Source: Lachnospiraceae bacterium (GTDB taxonomy: Bacteria; Bacillota; Clostridia; Lachnospirales; Lachnospiraceae). From it: a DNA stretch of 12,024 bases. The DNA lies in contig JAGDCK010000047.1 of NCBI GenBank assembly GCA_017958585.1, forward strand, positions 1 through 12,024. The letters are read 5' to 3'. The translations under genes and the position numbers were made by a program. Of this stretch, positions 1-6,375 are shown piece after piece; positions within the stretch are counted from its first letter, which is position 1; the number at the start of each line of letters is the position of its first letter. The notes under the pieces are model-generated. The model did no database searches and was not told where the DNA came from. It saw nothing but the letters and a program-made list of their open reading frames with translations.

Positions 1-1146
1 ACCGAGGCCGCCGCAAAGGTTAACGAGTGGGATATCAAAGTCGAGAAGATGCTTCAGACTCAGGGCTTCCACCAGGCAAATGTTGACCGTATAAACGAGG
101 AGATCACAGCAAGACAGTCCGAGCTTGACGAGATCGTTGAAGCTCTCACAAAGACCGCTGCAGAGATCATCGAAAAGGAAAACAATATTACTGAGATCAC
201 AAAGACAATTGAGGCTTCCCATGATGCCCAGTCCGAGTCTCAGAAGAAATTGAGCGATGATATCGCAAGAAAAGAGGAACTTTCCGCAAAGCAGAAGAAC
301 TTCTTTAATTCCAGAGAGGAACTTTCCGACAAGATCACAAATCTCGACAAGGAAGTTTACAGACTTTCATCCCAGAAGGAAAAGTTCGAGGAACAGATCG
401 AGAATCAGATCAATTACATGTGGGAAGAATATGAGATCACTCTTTCCGATGCCGCAAGCGTTCGAAATGAGGAAATGACAGACCTTTCCGCTATGAAGAA
501 GGAGATTTCTTCCATCAAGGATGAGATCAAGAAACTTGGAGATGTAAATGTAAATGCCATCGAGGATTACAAAAACCTCATGGAGAGATATACATTCCTC
601 CAGACTCAGCATGACGACCTTGAGGCTGCAGAAAAGTCTCTGGAAGGAATCATCGAAGAACTGGATGTAAACATGCGAAAGCAGTTTACGGAGAAGTTTG
701 CCGATATCAATAGAGAGTTTGATAAAGTTTTCAAGGAACTTTTCGGAGGAGGAAAAGGTTCCATCGAGCTTATGGAGGATGAGGATATCCTGGAGGCAGG
801 AATCCGTATCATCGCTCAGCCGCCCGGAAAGAAGCTTCAGAATATGATGCAGCTCTCCGGTGGAGAGAAGGCTCTTACCGCAATCGCTTTACTGTTTGCA
901 ATTCAGAATTTAAAGCCTTCACCTTTCTGTCTGCTTGACGAGATCGAGGCAGCCCTTGATGATAACAATGTAGGCAGATTTGCAAAGTATCTCCATAAAC
1001 TTACAAAGAATACGCAGTTCATTGTCATTACTCACAGGCGTGGTACCATGGAGCAGGTGGACAGACTTTACGGTATCACCATGCAGGAGAAGGGTGTATC
1101 AACCCTTGTAAGCGTCAACCTCATAGACAAGGATCTGACGGACTAG
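1..1146 (+). CDS. smc: Chromosome segregation ATPase SMC, C-terminal third (5' end outside window)
   Basis: The reading frame is open from base 1, so the N-terminal head, hinge and first coiled coil lie upstream. The 381 codons present give the end of the second coiled-coil arm (Glu/Lys/Gln-rich heptads, roughly codons 1-215) followed by the C-terminal ATPase head. The head shows the ABC signature LSGGE (853-867), Walker B with catalytic acidic pair FCLLDEIEAALDD (from 925) and an H-loop ITHR. In the family this head pairs with the N-terminal Walker A half; the dimer loads with ScpA and ScpB to organise and segregate the chromosome. The stop is followed 13 bases later by ftsY, the usual smc-ftsY pairing. 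Nothing looks broken. Confidence 0.97.
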   Translation, partial: TEAAAKVNEWDIKVEKMLQTQGFHQANVDRINEEITARQSELDEIVEALTKTAAEIIEKENNITEITKTIEASHDAQSESQKKLSDDIARKEELSAKQKNFFNSREELSDKITNLDKEVYRLSSQKEKFEEQIENQINYMWEEYEITLSDAASVRNEEMTDLSAMKKEISSIKDEIKKLGDVNVNAIEDYKNLMERYTFLQTQHDDLEAAEKSLEGIIEELDVNMRKQFTEKFADINREFDKVFKELFGGGKGSIELMEDEDILEAGIRIIAQPPGKKLQNMMQLSGGEKALTAIALLFAIQNLKPSPFCLLDEIEAALDDNNVGRFAKYLHKLTKNTQFIVITHRRGTMEQVDRLYGITMQEKGVSTLVSVNLIDKDLTD

Positions 1147-1159
1147 TGAAGGAGACCAG

Positions 1160-2077
1160 ATGGGTTTTTTTGAAAGATTAAAAAATGGTTTATCAAAGAC
1201 CAGAGATAATTTTGTCAAAGGTATCGACAATGTTTTCAGCGGTTTTTCCGCTATTGATGAGGACCTGTTTGAGGAACTTGAAGAGATTCTCATAATGGGT
1301 GACCTGGGAGTGAAAGCTACCGAGGAGATCCTGGATAAGCTTAGGAAAGATATAAAGGAAAAGCATATCAAGGAGCCTGAGGAGTGCAAGCAGCTTCTAA
1401 TCGATTCCATTATGGAGGAGATGAAACAGCCCGAGGATTCCTATGCTTTTGAGAATGAACAGTCCATCATTATGGTGGTGGGAGTAAACGGTGTGGGAAA
1501 GACCACATCCGTTGGAAAACTCGCAGGACTTTTAAAGAGTAACGGTAAGAAGGTTCTTATCGCAGCAGCGGATACCTTCAGAGCTGCCGCCGGTGACCAG
1601 CTTGAAATGTGGGCCGAAAGAGCAGGCGTTCCCATGGTAAGAGGAACGGAAGGGGCAGATCCGGCCAGCGTAGTATATGATGCGGTAAATGCCGCAAAGG
1701 CCAGAAACGTTGATGTGCTCCTGATCGATACCGCAGGACGACTCCACAACAAAAAGAATCTCATGGAAGAACTCCGTAAGATGAATAAGATAGTGGATAA
1801 TGTTTTTCCCAATGCCCACAGAGAAAATCTTATCGTTCTTGATTCTACCACAGGTCAGAATGCTCTGGTTCAGGCCAGAGAATTTGGCGATGTGTGTGAC
1901 CTTACCGGTATAATCCTAACCAAGATGGATGGAACCGCAAAGGGCGGTATCGCAGTGGCCATTGAGTCGGAGATCGATGTTCCCGTGAAATTCATCGGAG
2001 TGGGAGAAGGCATCGAAGACCTTCAGAAATTTAACTCTGAAGATTTTGTAAATGCCCTATTTGACATTTCAGAATAA
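1160..2077 (+). CDS. ftsY: Signal recognition particle receptor FtsY
   Basis: A 305-residue SRP-receptor GTPase that docks ribosome-SRP complexes at the membrane. It has a short amphipathic start (MGFFERLKNGL), the N four-helix region to about residue 95, then the G domain. The G domain shows P-loop GVNGVGKTT (108-116), insertion-box motif DTFRAAAGDQL (138-148), DTAGR (190-194), TKMDGTAKGG (254-263) and the closing GVGEGIEDL (280-288). The tail DTFRAAAGDQL rather than DIYRPAAIEQL separates it from Ffh. It lacks the long acidic A domain of proteobacterial FtsY, as is usual in Firmicutes. AGGAG at 1150-1154 fixes the ATG. It is probably co-transcribed with smc and ends at the terminator at 2129. 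Confidence 0.97.
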   Translation: MGFFERLKNGLSKTRDNFVKGIDNVFSGFSAIDEDLFEELEEILIMGDLGVKATEEILDKLRKDIKEKHIKEPEECKQLLIDSIMEEMKQPEDSYAFENEQSIIMVVGVNGVGKTTSVGKLAGLLKSNGKKVLIAAADTFRAAAGDQLEMWAERAGVPMVRGTEGADPASVVYDAVNAAKARNVDVLLIDTAGRLHNKKNLMEELRKMNKIVDNVFPNAHRENLIVLDSTTGQNALVQAREFGDVCDLTGIILTKMDGTAKGGIAVAIESEIDVPVKFIGVGEGIEDLQKFNSEDFVNALFDISE

Positions 2078-2115
2078 AGTGTTAGAATAACCTTGATAAA
2101 AATTTTAAAAGAAGC

Positions 2116-2143
2116 TTTACAGCCGAGCAAATCCGCATATATT
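2116..2143 (+). promoter_or_regulatory. Candidate sigma-A promoter for yitT inside the ftsY terminator
   Basis: TTTACA (2116-2121) and TATATT (2138-2143) are each one base off consensus and separated by 16 bases. Predicted start is near 2150, leaving a leader of roughly 27 bases before yitT. The -10 box lies in the upstream arm and loop of the terminator hairpin. It is the best promoter I see in this 100-base gap, but AT-rich DNA produces such matches by chance. Confidence 0.4.
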
Positions 2144-2163
2144 TATATGCGGATTTATTTTTT
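2129..2163 (+). terminator. Intrinsic terminator of the smc-ftsY unit
   Basis: A perfect 12-bp inverted repeat (arms 2129-2140 and 2145-2156, four-base loop) is followed by a T-rich tract to 2163 interrupted by one A. It begins about 50 bases after the ftsY stop. This is a textbook rho-independent terminator, although the stem is AT-rich towards the loop. Confidence 0.88.
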
Positions 2164-2176
2164 GGGGAGTTTAGTT

Positions 2177-3124
2177 ATGTTTGAGAAATTAAAAGCGCAT
2201 ATGACGGATTCAGAGATTTTAAGTATTTTAAAGGAAAACGAGATCGACAAAAGAAATCTTGAAAAGAAGACTAATTTTCAGAGGCTTCTTGATTATCTTG
2301 TGATCACACTTGGAGCATTTTTATATGCCGTGGCAGTAAGTATGTTCCTTGATCCCAACAATTTTGCTCCTGGAGGAGTTACCGGTGTATCCATAATCCT
2401 CAGCAGGTTTTTGAACCTTGAAACAGGTACACTTATATTTTTAATAAATATTCCCATCATGATTTTGGGCATGGTGAAATTTGGTTTCAGGTTTATTTTG
2501 TCCACAATTTATTGCACTTCCTTGGTGTCTTTTTTTACAAATGCGCTTTCTCCTTTGGGAGCAGCCACCGATGACAGGTTTTTGGCTTCCATCGTGGGAG
2601 GTGCTTTGACAGCCGTATCCCTGGGAATGGTATTTAAAGCGGGAGCAACAAGCGGAGGAACTGATATCATTATTAAAGTCCTCAGGTTAAAGTATCCCTA
2701 TTTAAAGACCGGAGCTTTATTTATGATAATGGATTCCACCATCGTTGCCATCTCAGCATTTGTGTTCCATGATCTGAATACCGCTTTATATGCCGGTGTC
2801 GTGGTGGTAGTTACATCCCTTTTGATCGATGTGGTGCTCTACGGAAGAGACGGAGCGAAACTGATCTTTATAATCTCAGACTATTCTGAAGCAATTACAT
2901 CAAGGCTTCTTGAAGAACTTGATGTGGGCGTAACTCATGTGGAAGGAAAGGGCGCCTACTCCGGCAAGGAAAAGCAGGTCATCATGGCCGCAGTCAAAAA
3001 GACCCTCGCCGGCAAGGTGGAGACCATTGTAAAGGAAGAGGATCCCCTGGCGTTTATGATCATCAGCTCCGCCACTGAGATTTACGGTGAAGGATATAAG
3101 AATATTTTCAGCGAGAAACTGTAG
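2177..3124 (+). CDS. YitT-family membrane protein with C-terminal DUF2179 domain
   Basis: A 315-residue multipass membrane protein of the YitT family; transport substrate or role is not established. Predicted membrane segments lie near residues 39-58, 66-80, 84-102, 105-122, 137-152, 179-197 and 203-221. The two glycine-rich motifs typical of the family are present: APGGVTGVS (64-72) and GATSGGTD (156-163). A soluble C-terminal DUF2179-like domain occupies about 226-305. I chose ATG 2177, preceded by GGGGAG (2164-2169), over an in-frame TTG at 2093. The longer frame would put the first 28 codons across the ftsY terminator, and those codons do not resemble the family. It stands alone between two regulatory gaps. 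Confidence 0.9.
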   Translation: MFEKLKAHMTDSEILSILKENEIDKRNLEKKTNFQRLLDYLVITLGAFLYAVAVSMFLDPNNFAPGGVTGVSIILSRFLNLETGTLIFLINIPIMILGMVKFGFRFILSTIYCTSLVSFFTNALSPLGAATDDRFLASIVGGALTAVSLGMVFKAGATSGGTDIIIKVLRLKYPYLKTGALFMIMDSTIVAISAFVFHDLNTALYAGVVVVVTSLLIDVVLYGRDGAKLIFIISDYSEAITSRLLEELDVGVTHVEGKGAYSGKEKQVIMAAVKKTLAGKVETIVKEEDPLAFMIISSATEIYGEGYKNIFSEKL

Positions 3125-3133
3125 GAGTGATGT

Positions 3134-3158
3134 CTTTTGGGGTAAAAGTCTTTTTTTT
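3134..3158 (+). terminator. Possible weak terminator after yitT
   Basis: A 5-bp stem, CTTTT pairing with AAAAG around a five-base loop (3134-3148), is followed by a run of eight T (3151-3158). The T run and its position just after the yitT stop fit a terminator. The stem is short and almost all A-T, so it may not work alone. Confidence 0.3.
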
Positions 3159-3187
3159 GCAGTCAAGCCCTTTTTTGTGGTACTAAT

Positions 3188-3382
3188 CCGACTAAAATAA
3201 AAAATTATCAAAAATAGTCGGTATGGTGTATCCGACTAAGCAGTTATGTAGAGTGTAGTTAGTCGGTAAAAATGTCATATTAATTGTAAAAGTAATGAAA
3301 AAATGCCTACTAATGTAGAAAAAAACTTAGCATAGTCGGTTAACTGTACCGACTTCGCAGGCGAGCATGGAAATTTAGTCGG
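3188..3382 (+). repeat. Cluster of seven AGTCGG/CCGACT repeats in the yitT-ylxM gap
   Basis: This AT-rich noncoding stretch carries the hexamer AGTCGG seven times: forward at 3216, 3261, 3334 and 3377, inverted (CCGACT) at 3188, 3232 and 3349. Most copies extend to TAGTCGGT or TTAGTCGG. Adjacent opposite copies form dyads: 3188/3215 (7 bp), 3215/3232 (7 bp), 3232/3259 (8 bp) and 3334/3348 (7 bp around a seven-base loop). The outermost copies share a perfect 9-bp terminal inversion, CCGACTAAA (3188-3196) and TTTAGTCGG (3374-3382), enclosing 195 bases. It could be an operator array, a structured RNA or a small nonautonomous element. I see no target-site duplication and no protein on either strand. 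Confidence 0.75.
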
Positions 3383-3390
3383 TATTCGAT

Positions 3391-3418
3391 GGGTGTCAAG
3401 AAAAAATACTTGACACCC
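3391..3418. repeat. Perfect 10-bp dyad overlapping the ylxM-ffh -35 box
   Basis: GGGTGTCAAG (3391-3400) and its exact complement CTTGACACCC (3409-3418) flank an eight-base A-rich spacer. The right arm contains the whole -35 hexamer TTGACA (3410-3415). The arrangement suits an operator where a dimeric regulator would compete with RNA polymerase. No T tract follows, so a terminator is less likely. The binding protein is unknown. Confidence 0.6.
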
Positions 3419-3438
3419 GCTTTTGGTTATTGTATTAT
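3410..3438 (+). promoter_or_regulatory. Sigma-A promoter of ylxM-ffh
   Basis: A perfect -35 TTGACA (3410-3415), a 17-base spacer and -10 TATTAT (3433-3438, one mismatch) make this the best promoter match in the window. The start would fall near 3445, only about 10 bases before the ylxM ATG and inside the apparent ribosome binding site. Confidence 0.82.
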
Positions 3439-3454
3439 AGCCAAGGTGATTTAA

Positions 3455-3805
3455 ATGGAGAAGATATTTGAGCAGGCTCTTCTTTATGATTTTTATGGGG
3501 AACTGCTTACAGAACATCAAAAGAATATATATGAGGCAGTGGTCTTTGATGATATGTCGCTTTCAGAGATAGCATCGGAGCAGGGGATTTCCAGACAGGG
3601 AGTTCATGATCTGGTGAAAAGATGCGACAAGATCCTCCTCGGCTACGAAGAGAAACTCCATTTGGTCGAAAAATTCACTGATGCCAAGAAAAAGATAGGC
3701 GGTATAGTGGAACTTCTTGATTCCGCTTCCGAAAACAGTGAAAACGTCAGTGAAAAACTGGAATCGATCAAAATTCTTTCCAAGGAACTTCTGGAAGATT
3801 GGTAG
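3455..3805 (+). CDS. ylxM: YlxM/p13-family helix-turn-helix protein, SRP-associated
   Basis: A 116-residue member of the YlxM (UPF0122) family, small proteins almost always encoded just before ffh and thought to modulate the SRP. The N-terminal part shows the family pattern LYDFYGELLTEHQ (10-22), then a sigma-70 region-4-like helix-turn-helix: FDDMSLSEIASEQGISRQGV (31-50) with recognition helix to about residue 60, then GYEEKLHLVEKF. The C-terminal 40 residues are charged and low in complexity. AAGGTGAT (3443-3450) precedes the ATG closely. The stop lies eight bases before ffh, so the two are co-transcribed. DNA binding is possible from the fold but not shown. Confidence 0.93.
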   Translation: MEKIFEQALLYDFYGELLTEHQKNIYEAVVFDDMSLSEIASEQGISRQGVHDLVKRCDKILLGYEEKLHLVEKFTDAKKKIGGIVELLDSASENSENVSEKLESIKILSKELLEDW

Positions 3806-3813
3806 GATAAAGC

Positions 3814-5193
3814 ATGGCATTTGAAAGCCTTACAGATAAACTTCAAAATGTGTTTAAAAACCTGAGGGGCAAGGGAAGACTGTCTGAGGAGGATGTCAAG
3901 CTTGCGCTGAAGGAAGTCAAGATGGCTTTACTTGAAGCCGATGTTAACTTCAAGGTTGTAAAGAATTTTGTAAAATCTGTGGAGGAGAGAGCCGTAGGAC
4001 AGGATGTTCTCACAGGACTTAATCCGGCACAGACAGTTATAAAGATCGTTAACGAGGAGCTTACATCCCTCATGGGAAGTGAGACCACCGAGCTTTCATT
4101 TCAGCCGGGAAAATCCATTACGGTCATCATGATGGCAGGACTTCAGGGTGCAGGTAAGACAACCGCCACTGCAAAGATCGCAGAAAAGTTAAAGACAAAG
4201 GGCAAGAAAAGCCTTCTTGTAGCCTGCGATATCTACAGACCTGCCGCTATCGAGCAGTTAAAGATAAACGGAGGAAAGATAAATGTTCCCGTATTTGAGA
4301 TGGGAACAGAGAATTCTCCTCTTACCATAGCAACAGAGGGCTTAAAGGAAGCCGAAAAGATCGGTGCCAATGTTGTGATCCTGGATACAGCCGGACGACT
4401 TCATGTCGATGAAGACATGATGACCGAGCTTCAGGAGATAAAAGAAAAAGTCGGTGTTCACCAGACACTTCTGGTGGTGGATGCCATGACCGGTCAGGAT
4501 GCCGTAAATGTGGCAAACGAATTTAATGAAAAGATCGGAATCGACGGAGTGGTTCTCTCCAAGATGGACGGAGATACCAGAGGCGGTGCCGCATTATCCA
4601 TTAAAGCCGTGACCGGAAAGCCGATTCTGTTTGTCAGCCAGGGTGAGAAACTTGAGGATCTCGACCAGTTTTACCCCGACAGAATGGCGGGCAGGATCCT
4701 GGGAATGGGAGATGTACTCTCCCTAATTGATAAGGCAACTCAAAGCATTGATATAGATGAAGAAAAAAGCCGCGATATGGCCGGCCGCATGAAGAAAGGT
4801 AAATTCGATTTTGAAGATTACCTTGAGAGCATGAAGCAGATGCGCAAGATGGGCGGTTTGGCAAATATCATGGGAATGCTTCCGGGGCTTGGCATGAAAA
4901 ACATGAATGTGGATACGGATGAATCGGAGAAGCAGTTAAAGCGAACCGAAGCCATTATCCTGTCCATGACCCCCGAGGAGAGAAGAAATCCCAAGGTCTT
5001 AAATCCCAAGAGGAAATTCAGGATCGCCAAGGGTTGCGGCCTCGACATTGCTGAGGTCAACAGATTTGTAAAGCAGTTTGAACAGACACAGAAGCTGATG
5101 AAGCAGTTTGGTGGCGGCAAGAAACACGGCCGCGGAATGTTCCCGGGAATGGGAGGCTTCGGAGGCATGGGAAAAGGTGGATTTCCATTCTGA
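3814..5193 (+). CDS. ffh: Signal recognition particle protein Ffh (SRP54)
   Basis: A 459-residue SRP GTPase that binds signal sequences and SRP RNA and hands ribosomes to FtsY. The N domain covers about 1-100 and the G domain about 101-295, with GLQGAGKTT (109-117), DIYRPAAIEQL (139-149), DTAGR (191-195), SKMDG (249-253) and SQGEKLEDL (275-283). The methionine-rich M domain runs from about 325 to 435. It includes the finger-loop region with MGMLPGLGMKN and the RNA-binding helix-turn-helix around KRKFRIAKGCG (399-409). The tail is Gly/Met/Phe rich, as often seen. AGGA overlaps the ylxM stop, suggesting coupled translation. Length and motifs are normal. Confidence 0.98.
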   Translation: MAFESLTDKLQNVFKNLRGKGRLSEEDVKLALKEVKMALLEADVNFKVVKNFVKSVEERAVGQDVLTGLNPAQTVIKIVNEELTSLMGSETTELSFQPGKSITVIMMAGLQGAGKTTATAKIAEKLKTKGKKSLLVACDIYRPAAIEQLKINGGKINVPVFEMGTENSPLTIATEGLKEAEKIGANVVILDTAGRLHVDEDMMTELQEIKEKVGVHQTLLVVDAMTGQDAVNVANEFNEKIGIDGVVLSKMDGDTRGGAALSIKAVTGKPILFVSQGEKLEDLDQFYPDRMAGRILGMGDVLSLIDKATQSIDIDEEKSRDMAGRMKKGKFDFEDYLESMKQMRKMGGLANIMGMLPGLGMKNMNVDTDESEKQLKRTEAIILSMTPEERRNPKVLNPKRKFRIAKGCGLDIAEVNRFVKQFEQTQKLMKQFGGGKKHGRGMFPGMGGFGGMGKGGFPF

Positions 5194-5222
5194 TCCCTGA
5201 TTAACAGGTTGGATATGAACAT

Positions 5223-5250
5223 TTGAAAAAAGGTTCTTACCATATATAAA
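5223..5250 (+). promoter_or_regulatory. Candidate promoter for the rpsP operon
   Basis: TTGAAA (5223-5228) and TATAAA (5245-5250), each one mismatch from consensus, are 16 bases apart in the 84-base ffh-rpsP gap. The predicted start near 5257 gives a leader of about 20 bases with GGAGGA at 5265-5270. No convincing terminator separates ffh from rpsP, so read-through from ffh is also possible. Confidence 0.55.
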
Positions 5251-5277
5251 AATTATTTTTAAACGGAGGAAAATAAA

Positions 5278-5523
5278 ATGGCAGTTAAGATCAGATTGAG
5301 AAGAATGGGACAGAAGAAGGCTCCTTTCTATAGAATCATCGTTGCTGATTCTCATTCACCCAGAGACGGTAGATTCATCGAGGAGATCGGTACATACGAT
5401 CCTTCAACAGATCCCAGCACCTTCAGAATCAACGAAGAAGCAGCTAAGAAGTGGCTTGCTAACGGTGCTCAGCCTACAGAGGTAGTTGGAAAACTTTTCA
5501 AGGCAGCCGGAATCGAAAAATAA
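5278..5523 (+). CDS. rpsP: 30S ribosomal protein S16
   Basis: An 81-residue protein with the S16 signature: MAVKIRLRRMGQKKAPFYRI at the N terminus, then VADSHSPRDGRFIEEIGTYDP. It is full length for the family. S16 binds 16S rRNA and helps early 30S assembly. GGAGGA seven bases before the ATG is the strong site expected of a ribosomal gene. It heads the conserved rpsP-khpA-rimM-trmD cluster, whose other members act on ribosome assembly, RNA or tRNA. Confidence 0.98.
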   Translation: MAVKIRLRRMGQKKAPFYRIIVADSHSPRDGRFIEEIGTYDPSTDPSTFRINEEAAKKWLANGAQPTEVVGKLFKAAGIEK

Positions 5524-5550
5524 CAGGTTAGTCTGCGCCGGAGGTGGATT

Positions 5551-5778
5551 ATGAAGGAATTAGTGGAAGTAATTGCTAAAGCCTTAGTTGACAAACCTGA
5601 AGAAGTTGTAGTTACTGAAAAAACAGAGGGCAAGAATATCATTATCGAGCTCCACGTTTCTTCTTCCGACATGGGAAAAGTGATCGGTAAGCAGGGTAGA
5701 ATAGCAAAAGCTATCAGAGCTGTTGTAAAAGCAGCATCATCTAAGGATAACACAAGAGTTGACGTAGAAATCGTCTAA
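5551..5778 (+). CDS. khpA: KH-domain RNA-binding protein KhpA (YlqC)
   Basis: A 75-residue single KH-domain protein. The RNA-binding GXXG loop is GKQG (46-49) within MGKVIGKQGRIAKAIRAVV. In other Firmicutes the family partners with KhpB (Jag) to bind many small RNAs and influence cell division; KhpB is not in this window. The gene starts 27 bases after rpsP with GGAGGT at 5540-5545, the usual position between rpsP and rimM. The domain fills nearly the whole protein, so nothing is missing. Confidence 0.95.
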   Translation: MKELVEVIAKALVDKPEEVVVTEKTEGKNIIIELHVSSSDMGKVIGKQGRIAKAIRAVVKAASSKDNTRVDVEIV

Positions 5779-5786
5779 GAGAAATT

Positions 5787-5819
5787 CAAGGAGAGGCACG
5801 ATGTGTTTCTCCTTGTTTT
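5787..5819 (+). terminator. Hairpin terminator or attenuator between khpA and rimM
   Basis: CAAGGAGAGGCAC (5787-5799) pairs with GTGTTTCTCCTTG (5803-5815) over 13 positions, two of them G-U, around a three-base loop, followed by TTTT (5816-5819). It starts nine bases after the khpA stop, inside the operon. The short U tract suggests partial termination that would lower rimM-trmD relative to rpsP-khpA. Confidence 0.65.
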
Positions 5820-5858
5820 AAACTGATTAATTTTATTTCTATTTAAGAAAGTGAGATT

Positions 5859-6365
5859 ATGGAAAAAGAGTTTAAGATCGGAGTCATAACACAGCCCCAC
5901 GGTGTAAGAGGTGAAGTAAAGGTATTTCCCACAACGGACGATCCGGGAAGATTTAAAAAGCTTAAATCCTGCATCCTTGATACCGGAAAAGAGCGCACTG
6001 AAGTTGAGATCGAGAGCGTCAAATTCTTTAAACAGTTTGTGATCATCAAGTTTAAGGGATTTGATTCCATGAATGATGTGGAAAGACTGAGACAGAGCGA
6101 GCTTTTAGTGGAGAGAGAAAAGGCAGTGAAGCTCTCAAAGGATGAGTATTTCATCGCAGATCTTATCGGCATCGAAGTCTTTGATGAAAATGATGTAAAG
6201 ATCGGCGAGATCACAGACGTGATGCAGACAGGTGCAAACGATGTCTATGTGGTTGACAGGGGAAACGGCGAAGAGATCCTGCTTCCTGCCATCAAGGACT
6301 GCATCCTGAATGTTGATATTGAAAATTTGAAAATGACCGTTCACATTATGGACGGATTGATATAG
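5859..6365 (+). CDS. rimM: 16S rRNA processing protein RimM
   Basis: A 168-residue ribosome maturation factor that acts on the 30S head with ribosomal protein S19. The N-terminal RimM barrel starts with IGVITQPHGVRGEVKV (7-22). The C-terminal PRC-type barrel has EYFIADLIG (96-104), TGANDVYVV (124-132) and ILLPAIKDCIL (140-150). The ribosome binding site is weak (AAAGTGAG about eight bases before the ATG). It follows the khpA hairpin and is 10 bases before trmD, with which it is surely co-transcribed. Length is typical. Confidence 0.96.
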   Translation: MEKEFKIGVITQPHGVRGEVKVFPTTDDPGRFKKLKSCILDTGKERTEVEIESVKFFKQFVIIKFKGFDSMNDVERLRQSELLVEREKAVKLSKDEYFIADLIGIEVFDENDVKIGEITDVMQTGANDVYVVDRGNGEEILLPAIKDCILNVDIENLKMTVHIMDGLI

Positions 6366-6375
6366 GCGGTTTCTT

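Noticed and set aside
1160..2077. FtsY seeming truncated because it lacks an acidic A domain
   Set aside because: Short FtsY proteins of about 300-330 residues are normal in Firmicutes, and all GTPase motifs are intact.
2093..2176. TTG-initiated N-terminal extension of the YitT-family protein
   Set aside because: These 28 codons run across the ftsY terminator and do not resemble the family; ATG 2177 has a proper ribosome binding site.
3391..3430. Dyad before ylxM as a terminator for yitT
   Set aside because: No adequate T tract follows the right arm, and that arm contains the -35 of a strong promoter.
3275..3520. Reverse-strand 81-codon frame across the ylxM promoter
   Set aside because: It overlaps the repeat array, the promoter and the start of ylxM, has no recognisable features, and is best explained as a chance frame.
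4818..5243. Reverse-strand 141-codon frame opposite the ffh M domain
   Set aside because: It is antisense to a highly conserved domain, lacks a ribosome binding site and has shadow-type composition. Similar reverse frames opposite ftsY, trmD and the receptor gene were dropped for the same reason.
5196..5245. Possible terminator between ffh and rpsP
   Set aside because: Only a 4-bp stem (CCTG with CAGG) and a 3-bp stem are present, with no following T tract.
5801..5821. Six-codon leader peptide (MCFSLF) with AAGGAG upstream
   Set aside because: Its start region is buried in the hairpin stem, and the codons are simply the descending arm of that stem. Most likely coincidence, noted only within the hairpin finding.
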